Shown here in pieces: positions 1 through 5,945 of a DNA stretch of 9,006 nucleotides (positions are counted from its first letter, which is position 1; each line of letters starts with the position of its first letter). Both the position numbers and the translations under genes were made by a program. Below the pieces are notes generated by a model. It did no database searches, was not told the DNA's origin, and saw nothing but the letters and a program-made list of their open reading frames with translations. Source of the DNA: Actinomycetes bacterium (GTDB taxonomy: Bacteria; Actinomycetota; Acidimicrobiia; Acidimicrobiales; Palsa-688); assembly GCA_021827285.1 (NCBI GenBank), contig JAKAWM010000022.1:1-9006 (forward strand), read 5' to 3'.

Positions 1-1374
1 TCCCCGCTCGGACCCACGACCAACCTCGGCGGTTACCTGTCCCAGCCACCCCTCCTCCTGACGACGCTGAAGGGGGCAATTGCCCTGGACAACGGTGAGC
101 GACTCTCCTACAGCGAGATCGAGCCCAACGGCAATGGTACCACGAGGAAGTTCCACATCGAAGCTTACCAGGGAGCCTCCCCGAAGGCCCCCATTTCCAC
201 CATCCAGGTGCGCGTGAAAGGTGTGACCGGCCCAAACGCGCTCAGCCTGGCAAGGATAAAGGTTGTCGCCGAGGAGATAGAGGCCGCGACCCACCTCACG
301 GTCAACATCACAGCCGGCAGCTCCCCGACGCCAGAGCTCATCCAGCTCTCAGCCGGCAAGTTCGGCCAACCACCGCTACTCGTCAAGCAGGGCTGGGTGA
401 AAGAAGACGTCGACTCCGCGATAATACAGGCGCTCAGCGGTGAGGACCTGGCTCTCTCGCTGCTCGCTATAGGGATTTGCGGTCTAGCTGTCGCCGCGGC
501 TACCGCAGCGAGCGTCCGCCAGAGGAGGAGGGAGATAGCCGTCCTTTCGGTCCTCGGTTGGTCCGGACGCTCAACCTTCGCTCTCGTCGTGGGCGAGGCC
601 GCCGTGGTGGGCCTCTTGGCCGGCGCGCTTGGTGGCGCCGTCTCGGTCGGCTTGGCCCTGGCCGGTTCGCTCCACATCCCGGTGTTGCGTCTGGTGCTCG
701 TGATCCCCGTGGCGGTGGCCCTAGCAGTGCTCGCGGCAGCACTACCCGCCAGGCTGGCTGCGCGGGTGCCACCGCTCGACGCGCTCCGGCCCCCGGTGAC
801 CGCGGGCCAGGCCCACAAGCGTGTCCGAGGGACGACTTCGCTCGCGTTCGCCAACCTGCTTCGGGTGCCCGGGCGCTCCGGTCTCTCTCTCGTGACGCTG
901 GCGGCAGGGGTGGGGGCCTTGGCTTTTGTCGTCGGCCTCGGCCTGGCCTTCCGGGGAGCGGTCGCCGGGACGCTCCTTGGCAATGTGGTCGCCCTGCGTG
1001 TCCGGGGCGTCGACGTAGTCTCCGCAGTCCTAGTAGTGGTGGTGGGGGCAGGGGCCGCGGCGGACGTCCTCGTCGTGTCGCTCAGGGAGAGATCGGCCGA
1101 GCTTGCCACGCTTCGCGCCCTAGGGTGGGCCGAGCAGGGGGTAGCCTGGGTGGCCGCGACAGAGGGGCTGATGATCGGCATAGCCGGCTCCCTTCTCGGG
1201 GCTGTGCTGGGGGCCCTTACTGTCGCGCTCTTGGGCGGTCACATGGGGCCAGTCGCGCTCACGGCCGCACTAGCTTTCCTGGGAGGCGTAGTTGTAACGA
1301 CCGCGGCTATGGTCCTTCCCGTTGCTAGGCTCAGCCAGCACGCGCTCGCCAGTGCGCTTGCTGGAGCCGAGTAG
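1..1374 (+). CDS. FtsX/MacB-type ABC transporter permease, 5'-partial
   Basis: The frame is open from the first base and ends at TAG 1372-1374, giving 457 visible residues; the true start is upstream of the window. The first ~145 residues look like the extracytoplasmic domain between the first transmembrane helix and the core. Two FtsX-type units follow. The first spans nt ~430-800, with three hydrophobic helices and a basic cytoplasmic turn (VRQRRREIAVLSVLGW). It ends at LDALRPP, which resembles the usual 'A..DPLRALR' exit motif. The second spans nt ~835-1370, with four helices and the equivalent turn SLRERSAELATLRALGW. That repeated 'RxxE(I/L)AxLxxLGW' turn is typical of FtsX permeases, which work with a separate ATPase to move or release lipids, peptides or drugs. 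No ATPase gene is in the window. The gene is convergent with the PadR operon. Family call is confident; substrate unknown. Confidence 0.88.
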   Translation, partial: SPLGPTTNLGGYLSQPPLLLTTLKGAIALDNGERLSYSEIEPNGNGTTRKFHIEAYQGASPKAPISTIQVRVKGVTGPNALSLARIKVVAEEIEAATHLTVNITAGSSPTPELIQLSAGKFGQPPLLVKQGWVKEDVDSAIIQALSGEDLALSLLAIGICGLAVAAATAASVRQRRREIAVLSVLGWSGRSTFALVVGEAAVVGLLAGALGGAVSVGLALAGSLHIPVLRLVLVIPVAVALAVLAAALPARLAARVPPLDALRPPVTAGQAHKRVRGTTSLAFANLLRVPGRSGLSLVTLAAGVGALAFVVGLGLAFRGAVAGTLLGNVVALRVRGVDVVSAVLVVVVGAGAAADVLVVSLRERSAELATLRALGWAEQGVAWVAATEGLMIGIAGSLLGAVLGALTVALLGGHMGPVALTAALAFLGGVVVTTAAMVLPVARLSQHALASALAGAE

Positions 1375-1758
1375 CTCTGTGGCACCAGCTAAATTTCGGA
1401 GTTACAAGCCCTGGCCCGTCGGCGCGCCGTTGCGTACCAGTCCCCTGACCCGAAAGCCCGCAGACCGGCGCACAACCAGTTGCCAGCAACGCTATGACGT
1501 GGGAAGATACAGATGACGACCCCACTCCAACACACGCCGGGGGCGACCCGCTGCGGACCGACTGCCGCAGAGTTGAGGAGCCGGGCCGGGATGAGTCGTG
1601 GCTGCTTTCATCCATCATAACCGCCCCGCCAGGGCCACGGCGACTGAACTGAAGTGCAGAACTGGACCACGCGCCCGATGACCGCCTCAACCGTGATGAT
1701 GAGGTCAACTACGTCGGTTTGCATGCGGGTCATGGTCACAACAGCCCGGCCGGCGGGC
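1375..1758. other. Intergenic stretch between convergent units, no gene seen
   Basis: This stretch separates the end of the permease gene (plus strand) from the end of the PadR/one-TM operon (minus strand). Short frames exist on both strands, but they lack recognisable domains, credible ribosome sites and steady codon bias. A perfect 6-bp inverted repeat, CTGCGG/CCGCAG with an 8-base loop (1551-1570), has no following T-run, so it is only a weak terminator candidate for the permease. A stronger hairpin lies at 1743-1759 and is listed separately. I see no tRNA, repeat or promoter. Confidence 0.5.
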
Positions 1759-1759
1759 T
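1743..1759. terminator. GC hairpin after the one-TM protein gene
   Basis: AGCCCG and CGGGCT form a perfect 6-bp stem around a 5-base loop. On the minus strand the stem begins inside the TGA stop codon of the gene ending at 1759. No U-tract follows in either direction, so it is not a classical intrinsic terminator. GC-rich actinobacteria often use U-poor hairpins at gene ends, so it could end both convergent transcripts or protect the 3' end. Confidence 0.35.
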
Positions 1760-2256
1760 CAAAACACCCGATGTCCTTCAAGGGTGTGGGCTACCAGCTT
1801 CCCCTGCGCTGCGCCGTGTCCCTTCGCCGAGCCCCGCGCGGCCACCCGGGTTGCAGCCGCGGCGTCGCGTAGGGCAGCGTCGACAGTCGCCGCTGCTACT
1901 GGACGGGCGGCTCCTGTGGTGCCATTTGGGCCGAGCGTCAAGGGAACAACGGTCGCCGCCGTGGCCAGTGGAATGACTGCTACGGCCCAGCGAGCGACCC
2001 TTTTTCTCCTAGTCTCCGAGGCCAGGGCAGCAGCGCTCTTGAACTTCACGATATTGGTGCCTGGCGACAGCCTCGGTCGCGGCACGCGCGGCGCGAGCCG
2101 TTCGGCGCGCAGCCCAACTCCGGTGCGCACGAGGTCAGTGCAAGCACTCAACGGGCTCGCGGGCCGCTGGTCCTCCAACAGGCCGAGCAACTCCCGTGCG
2201 TAGCGAGTGCGCCAAGCCCGAGGGAACGACCAGAGGAGGAGGCGGTACGCCGTCAC
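1759..2256 (-). CDS. One-TM protein coupled to PadR regulator
   Basis: The protein is 165 residues from a GTG start (2256-2254) that overlaps the PadR stop as GTGA, so the two are translationally coupled. Residues 3-30 (YRLLLWSFPRAWRTRYARE and LLGLLED) match the pattern 'LLxxYPRxWRxRYxxELxxLLED'. That pattern is common at the start of small membrane proteins and permease-prefix domains encoded next to PadR regulators. Residues ~89-108 form one hydrophobic helix after a basic stretch (RRKRVARW). The remaining ~55 residues are rich in Ala and Gly and show no domain. A likely role is a membrane partner or modulator in a PadR-controlled envelope or transport unit; that is inference. I do not recognise a named family beyond the N-terminal motif. 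Confidence 0.7.
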   Translation of the reverse strand: MTAYRLLLWSFPRAWRTRYARELLGLLEDQRPASPLSACTDLVRTGVGLRAERLAPRVPRPRLSPGTNIVKFKSAAALASETRRKRVARWAVAVIPLATAATVVPLTLGPNGTTGAARPVAAATVDAALRDAAAATRVAARGSAKGHGAAQGKLVAHTLEGHRVF

Positions 2257-2642
2257 GCAGCACCGCCTCTGCTGGCCCCGCGCCGGGAGCTCCGTCTCTG
2301 CGCTTCGCGATCCGGCAGCAGCACGAGACGCGCTTTGCCTTCGTCTACCACACGGCTCATCCCTGCAATCACCTCTCGCAGTAAGGCAGTGCCGTCAGTG
2401 GTTATCTCGTAGGGGCGTCGGCGCTCCTCGTGAGGCAGAGGCCGTATCAGACCCCGCTCTTCGAGGCGGCTGATGGCACCGTACAGCGTCGCGGCCCCCA
2501 GCCTCTCACCTGAGAACGCCTCGATGTGCTTCAGCAGCGCGTGCCCATGTTTGGGACCTGAGGCGAGGCTGGTGAGCACGAGAAGAGCCGGGCCGCTCAA
2601 CTTCGAAACCCCCTCCCGACGTGTCCTACCCATGAACGCCAC
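2253..2642 (-). CDS. PadR-family transcriptional regulator
   Basis: This 129-residue protein carries the PadR winged-helix signature. The pattern 'LSGPALLVLTSLASGPKHGH' is followed by ALLKHIE, then the recognition-helix region GAATLYGAISRLEERGLIRP (residues ~49-68), and the wing RRPYEITTDGTALLRE (75-90). It is the short class, with little after the DNA-binding domain, and probably acts as a dimeric repressor. The longest start is GTG at 2642; ATG at 2633 is equally possible, and neither has a strong Shine-Dalgarno site. An inverted repeat just upstream (2648-2663) could be its own operator. The last ~25 residues are Arg/Ser/Gly-rich and overlap the next gene by 4 bases. PadR regulators of this type usually control neighbouring ABC exporters, and an FtsX permease lies in convergent orientation here. 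Confidence 0.9.
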   Translation of the reverse strand: MAFMGRTRREGVSKLSGPALLVLTSLASGPKHGHALLKHIEAFSGERLGAATLYGAISRLEERGLIRPLPHEERRRPYEITTDGTALLREVIAGMSRVVDEGKARLVLLPDREAQRRSSRRGASRGGAA

Positions 2643-2647
2643 GTGGA

Positions 2648-2663
2648 GACACTACTACGTGTC
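2648..2663 (-). promoter_or_regulatory. Inverted repeat upstream of PadR gene, candidate operator
   Basis: GACACTACTACGTGTC has perfect 5-bp arms GACAC/GTGTC around TACTAC. It lies 5 bases before the GTG start of the PadR gene, or 14 before the alternative ATG. The minus-strand reading TGACACGTAGTA matches a site before the sigma gene at 10 of 12 positions. No good -35/-10 pair could be placed around it. An autoregulatory PadR site or a promoter element read by the neighbouring sigma factor are both possible. Confidence 0.35.
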
Positions 2664-2723
2664 AAAGCAGAAGCATTTCGCATCCAACGAGCAAGACCTG
2701 TAGCGTCGGAGAAGGAGCCGCCC

Positions 2724-3323
2724 TTATGCCGAGTAAAGCTCTCCGAAGGATGTCGAGTAGCGCTTGCGGAAGGCGGCCCGCGCCCGGCTCAGGCGGTTGG
2801 CGACAGCACCGGGGGAACACCCCAGGATCTTCGCCATCTCGTCGTTATCGCGGCCGGAGACCTTGAGAACGAGCACCATGCGATCAGCTGGACGCAGCCC
2901 AGCCAGCGCGCGGGCCGCCCGACTGGACCCATCTAGGGTTTCTTCGCTCGGGTAATGCTCCTCAAGCCCTAAAGATGGCTTGGCGGCAGCGAGATGCCGC
3001 CTGAAACGCTCAGCACGGCTCGCCGCCCGGCGGTCGTTGCGCAGTACGTTGGAGGCGACAACCAGCAACCAGGTACGCGTGTGGTCGTCAGGTATTACGT
3101 CCATGCGCCTCCATGCAACAATGAAGGTAGCGTTGACGATCTCGTCGGCCTTCTCTGGGTCAGCGACCTTCTTCAGTATATTGCTGCGCACATATCGTGC
3201 ATGAGCGTGGTAAAGCTGCACGAAACGCTCTTCCCTGGCGAAATTGGCCGTGCGTTCCTGCGGGCTACTCTGGTGATCAGCACCCTCCGGTCTCGTTCGC
3301 CTCCGAGCCGCCGCCTCGAGCAC
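2724..3323 (-). CDS. Sigma-70 family (ECF-like) RNA polymerase sigma factor
   Basis: From GTG 3323 the protein has 199 residues. Region 2 spans ~30-108: a helix with RFVQLYHAHARYVRSNI, then ADEIVNATFIVAWRRMD, then TWLLVVASNVLRNDRRA. Region 4 spans ~138-189: LAGLRPADRMVLVLKVSGRD and a helix-turn-helix EMAKILGCSPGAVANRLSRA. There is no sigma region 3, as expected for ECF factors, and no anti-sigma gene next to it. The frame stays open upstream to a GTG at 3443 (239 residues). I prefer 3323 because a GGAG lies eight bases before it and because everything upstream is translated tandem repeat with no sigma homology. An in-frame GTG with the same spacing also exists at 3374. It lies between the thioredoxin-like gene and the PadR gene on the same strand. 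Confidence 0.88.
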   Translation of the reverse strand: MLEAAARRRTRPEGADHQSSPQERTANFAREERFVQLYHAHARYVRSNILKKVADPEKADEIVNATFIVAWRRMDVIPDDHTRTWLLVVASNVLRNDRRAASRAERFRRHLAAAKPSLGLEEHYPSEETLDGSSRAARALAGLRPADRMVLVLKVSGRDNDEMAKILGCSPGAVANRLSRARAAFRKRYSTSFGELYSA

Positions 3324-3405
3324 CTGTACCGCTCCAGCACCTGTACCGCTCCAGCACCTGTACCGCTCCAGCACCTGTACCGCTCCAGCACCTGTACCGC
3401 TCCAG
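3321..3405. repeat. Five tandem 17-bp units, each with a Shine-Dalgarno core and a GTG
   Basis: CACCTGTACCGCTCCAG is repeated five times without a mismatch, followed by a 3-base partial copy (3406-3408). On the minus strand the unit reads CTGGAGCGGTACAGGTG: a GGAG core, eight bases, then GTG. The five GTGs lie at 3323, 3340, 3357, 3374 and 3391 (first base, minus strand). Those at 3323 and 3374 are in frame with the sigma factor. Those at 3340 and 3391 open a frame that stops at 3173, and the one at 3357 opens a frame that stops at 3277. Gain or loss of a unit shifts the frame of anything started further upstream. There are no unique spacers, so it is not a CRISPR array. Confidence 0.95.
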
Positions 3406-3460
3406 CACTTCAGGCACTGGGCTGTCCCAGCCGGCCACCCCACCCGCGTACCATGCCAGA

Positions 3461-3476
3461 AGCATACTACGTAACA
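3461..3476 (-). promoter_or_regulatory. Upstream site of sigma gene sharing TGnnACGTAGTA
   Basis: The minus-strand sequence TGTTACGTAGTA (3465-3476) matches the site before the PadR gene at 10 of 12 positions, with an exact ACGTAGTA core. It lies about 22 bases before the longest possible sigma start (3443) and about 140 before the preferred start (3323). If it is part of a promoter, the transcript would begin just before the 17-bp repeat array and the array would sit in the 5' leader. I could not fit a standard -35 element. Confidence 0.3.
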
Positions 3477-3544
3477 GAGTGCTATGCCATACAGACTAGC
3501 ACGGGATTGCCACGCGCCCGGCCAAGTCGTTCTCGATCGACACC

Positions 3545-4114
3545 TCAGCGTCGGCTGGGCGCGTTGAAACCGTGTGCCCCGTTGCCGTCCGGGCTCCCTT
3601 TTCCGGCCAGGCCGACCAGCTCGTCCCAGCTGTGGGGTACCCCCGTGCCCTTGACAGCGCCGGAGTGGTCCACTGCGATAGCGAACGGAGTGGCATTGAC
3701 TCCGAGCTGTCGGGAGACCTCCCGATTGAGCTCTACCACGACGCGGGCGGCGCCGATGTCAGCGTACGCGCTGGCGCCTTCTGGATCAGTGACCAAGACT
3801 ACTTCGAGCCCCAGGTCCGCGCCGGTAGCTGGCGCTTCGAACAACGACTGGGCAAGGCCCCGGCAAGGCCCACACGACGAGCTGAGGAACACCACGACCC
3901 GTTCCTGACCATATCCCAGCTCGACGTCCCCCAACGTGGCGGGGAACCTGCTGCCGACGCCCGGGCCGCCCAGCAGGCGACGGTGCCCCCTCGCCGGGAC
4001 CGTTGCAACCGAGGAGACGAGCTCAACCCGCCTCGCCAGGCCCAGCACCAACGCGGCCAGCACGACGACAGCCACCCAAAGGGCACAGTAAAGGGCTATC
4101 CAGGTGGGCGTCAA
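3545..4114 (-). CDS. Membrane-anchored thioredoxin-like protein (MauD/TlpA type)
   Basis: A 189-residue protein. Residues 5-27 form an N-terminal helix (ALYCALWVAVVVLAALVLGL) that anchors the protein, leaving the rest outside the cytoplasm. The thioredoxin-like domain starts near residue 50. VVVFLSSSCGPC puts a CxxC redox pair at C81/C84. LGLEVVLVTDPEG follows, and ATPF provides the cis-proline (P143) expected opposite the active site. The late strand AIAVDHSGAVKGTG fits the fold. The TTG start (4114-4112) lies three bases after the MauE-like stop and has GGGGG upstream, so the two are expressed together. In the methylamine dehydrogenase system such proteins help form disulfides in the periplasmic subunit. 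No such enzyme is seen here, so a general thiol-oxidoreductase role for exported proteins is more likely. Confidence 0.85.
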   Translation of the reverse strand: MTPTWIALYCALWVAVVVLAALVLGLARRVELVSSVATVPARGHRRLLGGPGVGSRFPATLGDVELGYGQERVVVFLSSSCGPCRGLAQSLFEAPATGADLGLEVVLVTDPEGASAYADIGAARVVVELNREVSRQLGVNATPFAIAVDHSGAVKGTGVPHSWDELVGLAGKGSPDGNGAHGFNAPSRR

Positions 4115-4117
4115 CTC

Positions 4118-4699
4118 TTACGCCCCCCACTTCTCAAGGGACGCCCGAGCCTGCCTCAACACCCGCCAACAACATTCTACGCTACGCCCGATGCAATAGG
4201 CGAGGCACACAGCCAGCGGGACGGGTAGGAACTCATCCCATGCCGGGAGCACAACTCGCTTGGCGTGCCACACGGTCCACACCGCGAGGGGGACATCCGG
4301 GGCCGCGACAACGAGGCCGGCCATGACGACAAGGGCGGCGTCACGGGCCACGAGACCCAAACCGATTTCGGTATCATAGGTGGTGCCACAGCCGCACTGG
4401 AAGCGTCTCCCACGTAAGAGGTTCCAGACGATGGCGACAGCAAAGGCCGCGAGCATCCCTCCAGCGAGCAGCGCTGCGAAGCGCGCTAGCACGCCGACAA
4501 CGAGCGCCAGCGCCAAGCACAACTCTGCCCACGGCAGAACCTGCGCCACCGGGCGCACGACACGCATGGGTAGAACTCCGTAGCGTGTCACACTCTTCTC
4601 GACCGCTCTCCTGTCTGGGAGCTTGGCGGCGCCCGCAGCCGCCAACACCAATGCCAACGCCCACCGAGCGGCTAGCTCCAGGTACGCCAACACCCTCAA
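4118..4699 (-). CDS. MauE/DoxX-like redox-associated membrane protein
   Basis: A 193-residue polytopic protein. Its helices lie near residues 11-27, 52-72, 74-95, 118-138 and 155-172. The start follows the MauE/DoxX pattern: WALALVLAAAGAAKL, then RYGVLP. A cytoplasm-edge motif RRFQCGCG (C102, C104) corresponds to the 'F.CGCFG' Cys pair of MauE. MauE-type proteins are thought to pass reducing or oxidising equivalents across the membrane to a MauD-like thioredoxin, and that partner is the next gene. The start is TTG 4699; GTG 4693 is an alternative, and neither has a strong Shine-Dalgarno site. The C-terminus has three extra cysteines (CIGRSVECC), which is unusual and may add metal or thiol sites. 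Confidence 0.82.
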   Translation of the reverse strand: MRVLAYLELAARWALALVLAAAGAAKLPDRRAVEKSVTRYGVLPMRVVRPVAQVLPWAELCLALALVVGVLARFAALLAGGMLAAFAVAIVWNLLRGRRFQCGCGTTYDTEIGLGLVARDAALVVMAGLVVAAPDVPLAVWTVWHAKRVVLPAWDEFLPVPLAVCLAYCIGRSVECCWRVLRQARASLEKWGA

Positions 4700-5016
4700 C
4701 CCACTTGCCGACGGGCGCCCAGGTGCCCAGTGAGTTTGCGAAGCTCCCTACGACCCCTAGGTGACAATTGTGCGTGAGAGTGGCCCTCGATGTCAACGTG
4801 CGGTTTAGGGCGGACCCTTCTTCGGAATGTCTTGCCGGAACAATCCCCCACTGAAGCCTCCTTTGCCGCTCGGCCGCTCGCTACCCAAAGCCTTCTATTA
4901 ATGTCCGGCTCTGCCTCAATTCTGTCAGTTAGTTCGCTCCTCTTGATACAGGCCTTGACCCCACAGAGGAGCCCTGAACGCTCAAACCGCCATGAGTCAA
5001 AGTCGCACTCGCGCAC
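4696..5016 (-). CDS. Doubtful small Cys-containing ORF ahead of the MauE-like gene
   Basis: This 106-residue frame runs from GTG 5016 to a TGA that overlaps the TTG start of the MauE-like gene (TTGA). Coupled overlaps like this are typical of real operons. The protein has four cysteines (C4, C18, C23 and C58), a run PHVDIEGHSHAQLSPRGRR near its end, and no signal peptide or membrane helix. Against it: third codon positions are only moderately G/C-rich, no Shine-Dalgarno site is clear, and I recognise no family. It could be a real partner gene or chance open frame in the divergent promoter region. The 380 bases 4700-5079 otherwise hold no gene. Confidence 0.25.
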   Translation of the reverse strand: MRECDFDSWRFERSGLLCGVKACIKRSELTDRIEAEPDINRRLWVASGRAAKEASVGDCSGKTFRRRVRPKPHVDIEGHSHAQLSPRGRRELRKLTGHLGARRQVG

Positions 5017-5063
5017 AGCCGCAGGTGGGGGATCACGACGCTGCTCGGCGTCGCGTTCGCGCA

Positions 5064-5068
5064 GGAGG
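5064..5068 (+). promoter_or_regulatory. GGAGG ribosome site for the exported protein gene
   Basis: GGAGG lies 11 bases before ATG 5080, a little long but the only strong site in the area. The alternative in-frame ATG at 5098 has no such site, so this favours the 5080 start. Confidence 0.5.
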
Positions 5069-5079
5069 ACGAAGACCGG

Positions 5080-5649
5080 ATGCTTAGGTACATAAACATG
5101 AAGACCCGCTCGCCACGCCCGCTCTGTGGGATCGAGCGCCCGTTGGCCGCACCGGGGACGCTATTTGCGGCGCTCGGGGCCATTGTCGCCGTGTCCCTGG
5201 CCGGCTGGGGCGCTGGCCCGGCGGCGGTCGTCGCCGAGCACCCGAGGGCTGCGCTAAGGACTGCCGTACCCAGTGCCGGGAGCGGTGCAGGGCGAGGCTC
5301 GTCCACACCGCGCACATGGAGTGCCAGCCCTGCTCCGTGCCCCTCGGCGCTGAGCCCAGGCCGTTGGGCGGCTGAGGGCGTACTTCGCGCCGCTCAGCGT
5401 ACGTCACCGCAGTATGACGAGGTCGTGGGGCTTGAGAGCCTGAACGGCTATTCGCTCGGAACTGACCAGGTATGGGTCCGTGCTGCCATTGAGGCGTGCG
5501 GTGCTGTCGTGGCCAAGCGATCGTGGGTTGTGTTCATCATTGACACGCGCTTCTTGAAGGGCAGCAACCGCAGCCCCAGCCTGGCCGAGCACGCGTCGCT
5601 GTTCGCGCTAACGACCAAGGGCTGGTGCGACTGGTCCGACCTGAGGTGA
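5080..5649 (+). CDS. Small exported or membrane-anchored protein, function unknown
   Basis: A 189-residue protein divergent from the MauE/thioredoxin operon. A basic start (RYINMKTRSPRP) and a hydrophobic stretch at ~28-50 (LFAALGAIVAVSLAGWG) look like a signal peptide or anchor. A low-complexity Ser/Pro/Ala/Gly linker runs to ~92, and a compact domain fills ~93-189. That domain includes VRAAIEACGAVVAKRSWVVF, a short acidic loop, and an end ...FALTTKGWCDWSDLR. Two cysteines (C140, C183) sit in this domain and could form a disulfide; C16 and C87 lie outside it. I recognise no named family. Position next to a thiol-redox pair suggests it may need disulfide formation, which is inference. Start chosen for the GGAGG at 5064; ATG 5098 would also keep the signal. 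Confidence 0.65.
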   Translation: MLRYINMKTRSPRPLCGIERPLAAPGTLFAALGAIVAVSLAGWGAGPAAVVAEHPRAALRTAVPSAGSGAGRGSSTPRTWSASPAPCPSALSPGRWAAEGVLRAAQRTSPQYDEVVGLESLNGYSLGTDQVWVRAAIEACGAVVAKRSWVVFIIDTRFLKGSNRSPSLAEHASLFALTTKGWCDWSDLR

Positions 5650-5945
5650 CGTACCAGTGTCGCCGACGAGCCCCCCAGTCCTGGCTCTCCTGCTAGGTGC
5701 AAGAGACCCGGGCGTTGCCACGTCGCCCTGAGGGAACAGTGTCTCCACCTCGGCCCGGACAGAAACCGCGTACGGCCGACAGAGTGCTTGCGCCGGTTCT
5801 GCGGCACCTAACTAACGCGTATCTAGTTCTGTACCTGTCCTCGCCGCCGTTTGGCGCAATTACTCAGGCGGTCCCTGTAGCGTGAGCCACCCTGCGGCTG
5901 AGAGCAACTTTCGTCATTAAGCGCCCAGGGACGACTTTTTTGCGA
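5650..5945. other. Intergenic region between exported protein gene and IS110 remnant
   Basis: No credible gene is present. A T6 tract (5936-5941) lies just before the IS110 pseudogene end, but no strong stem precedes it. The outer end of the insertion sequence must lie somewhere here if it is still present; I could not find a terminal repeat or target-site duplication. Confidence 0.4.

Noticed and set aside
165..1181. Long minus-strand frame of 338 codons opposite the permease
   Set aside because: Its product is Thr/Ala/Arg low-complexity and it lies opposite clear FtsX membrane segments.
1331..1708. Minus-strand 125-codon frame after the permease
   Set aside because: Ser/Arg/Gly-rich product, no domain, no ribosome site, and it overlaps the end of the permease gene.
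3321..3408. Short tandem repeat as a CRISPR array
   Set aside because: Units are 17 bp, directly adjacent and without unique spacers; no cas genes nearby.
3277..3465. Out-of-frame minus-strand frames through the repeat array as separate small proteins
   Set aside because: They consist mostly of translated repeat and then run antisense-like sequence in the wrong frame of the sigma gene; kept only as possible decoy products.
2994..3908. Plus-strand frame of 304 codons across the repeat array
   Set aside because: It crosses antisense to the sigma factor and the thioredoxin-like gene; it is open mainly because of base composition and the repeat.
5697..5885. Plus-strand 62-codon frame between the exported protein gene and the IS110 remnant
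   Set aside because: No ribosome site, no domain and mixed codon use; treated as non-coding.
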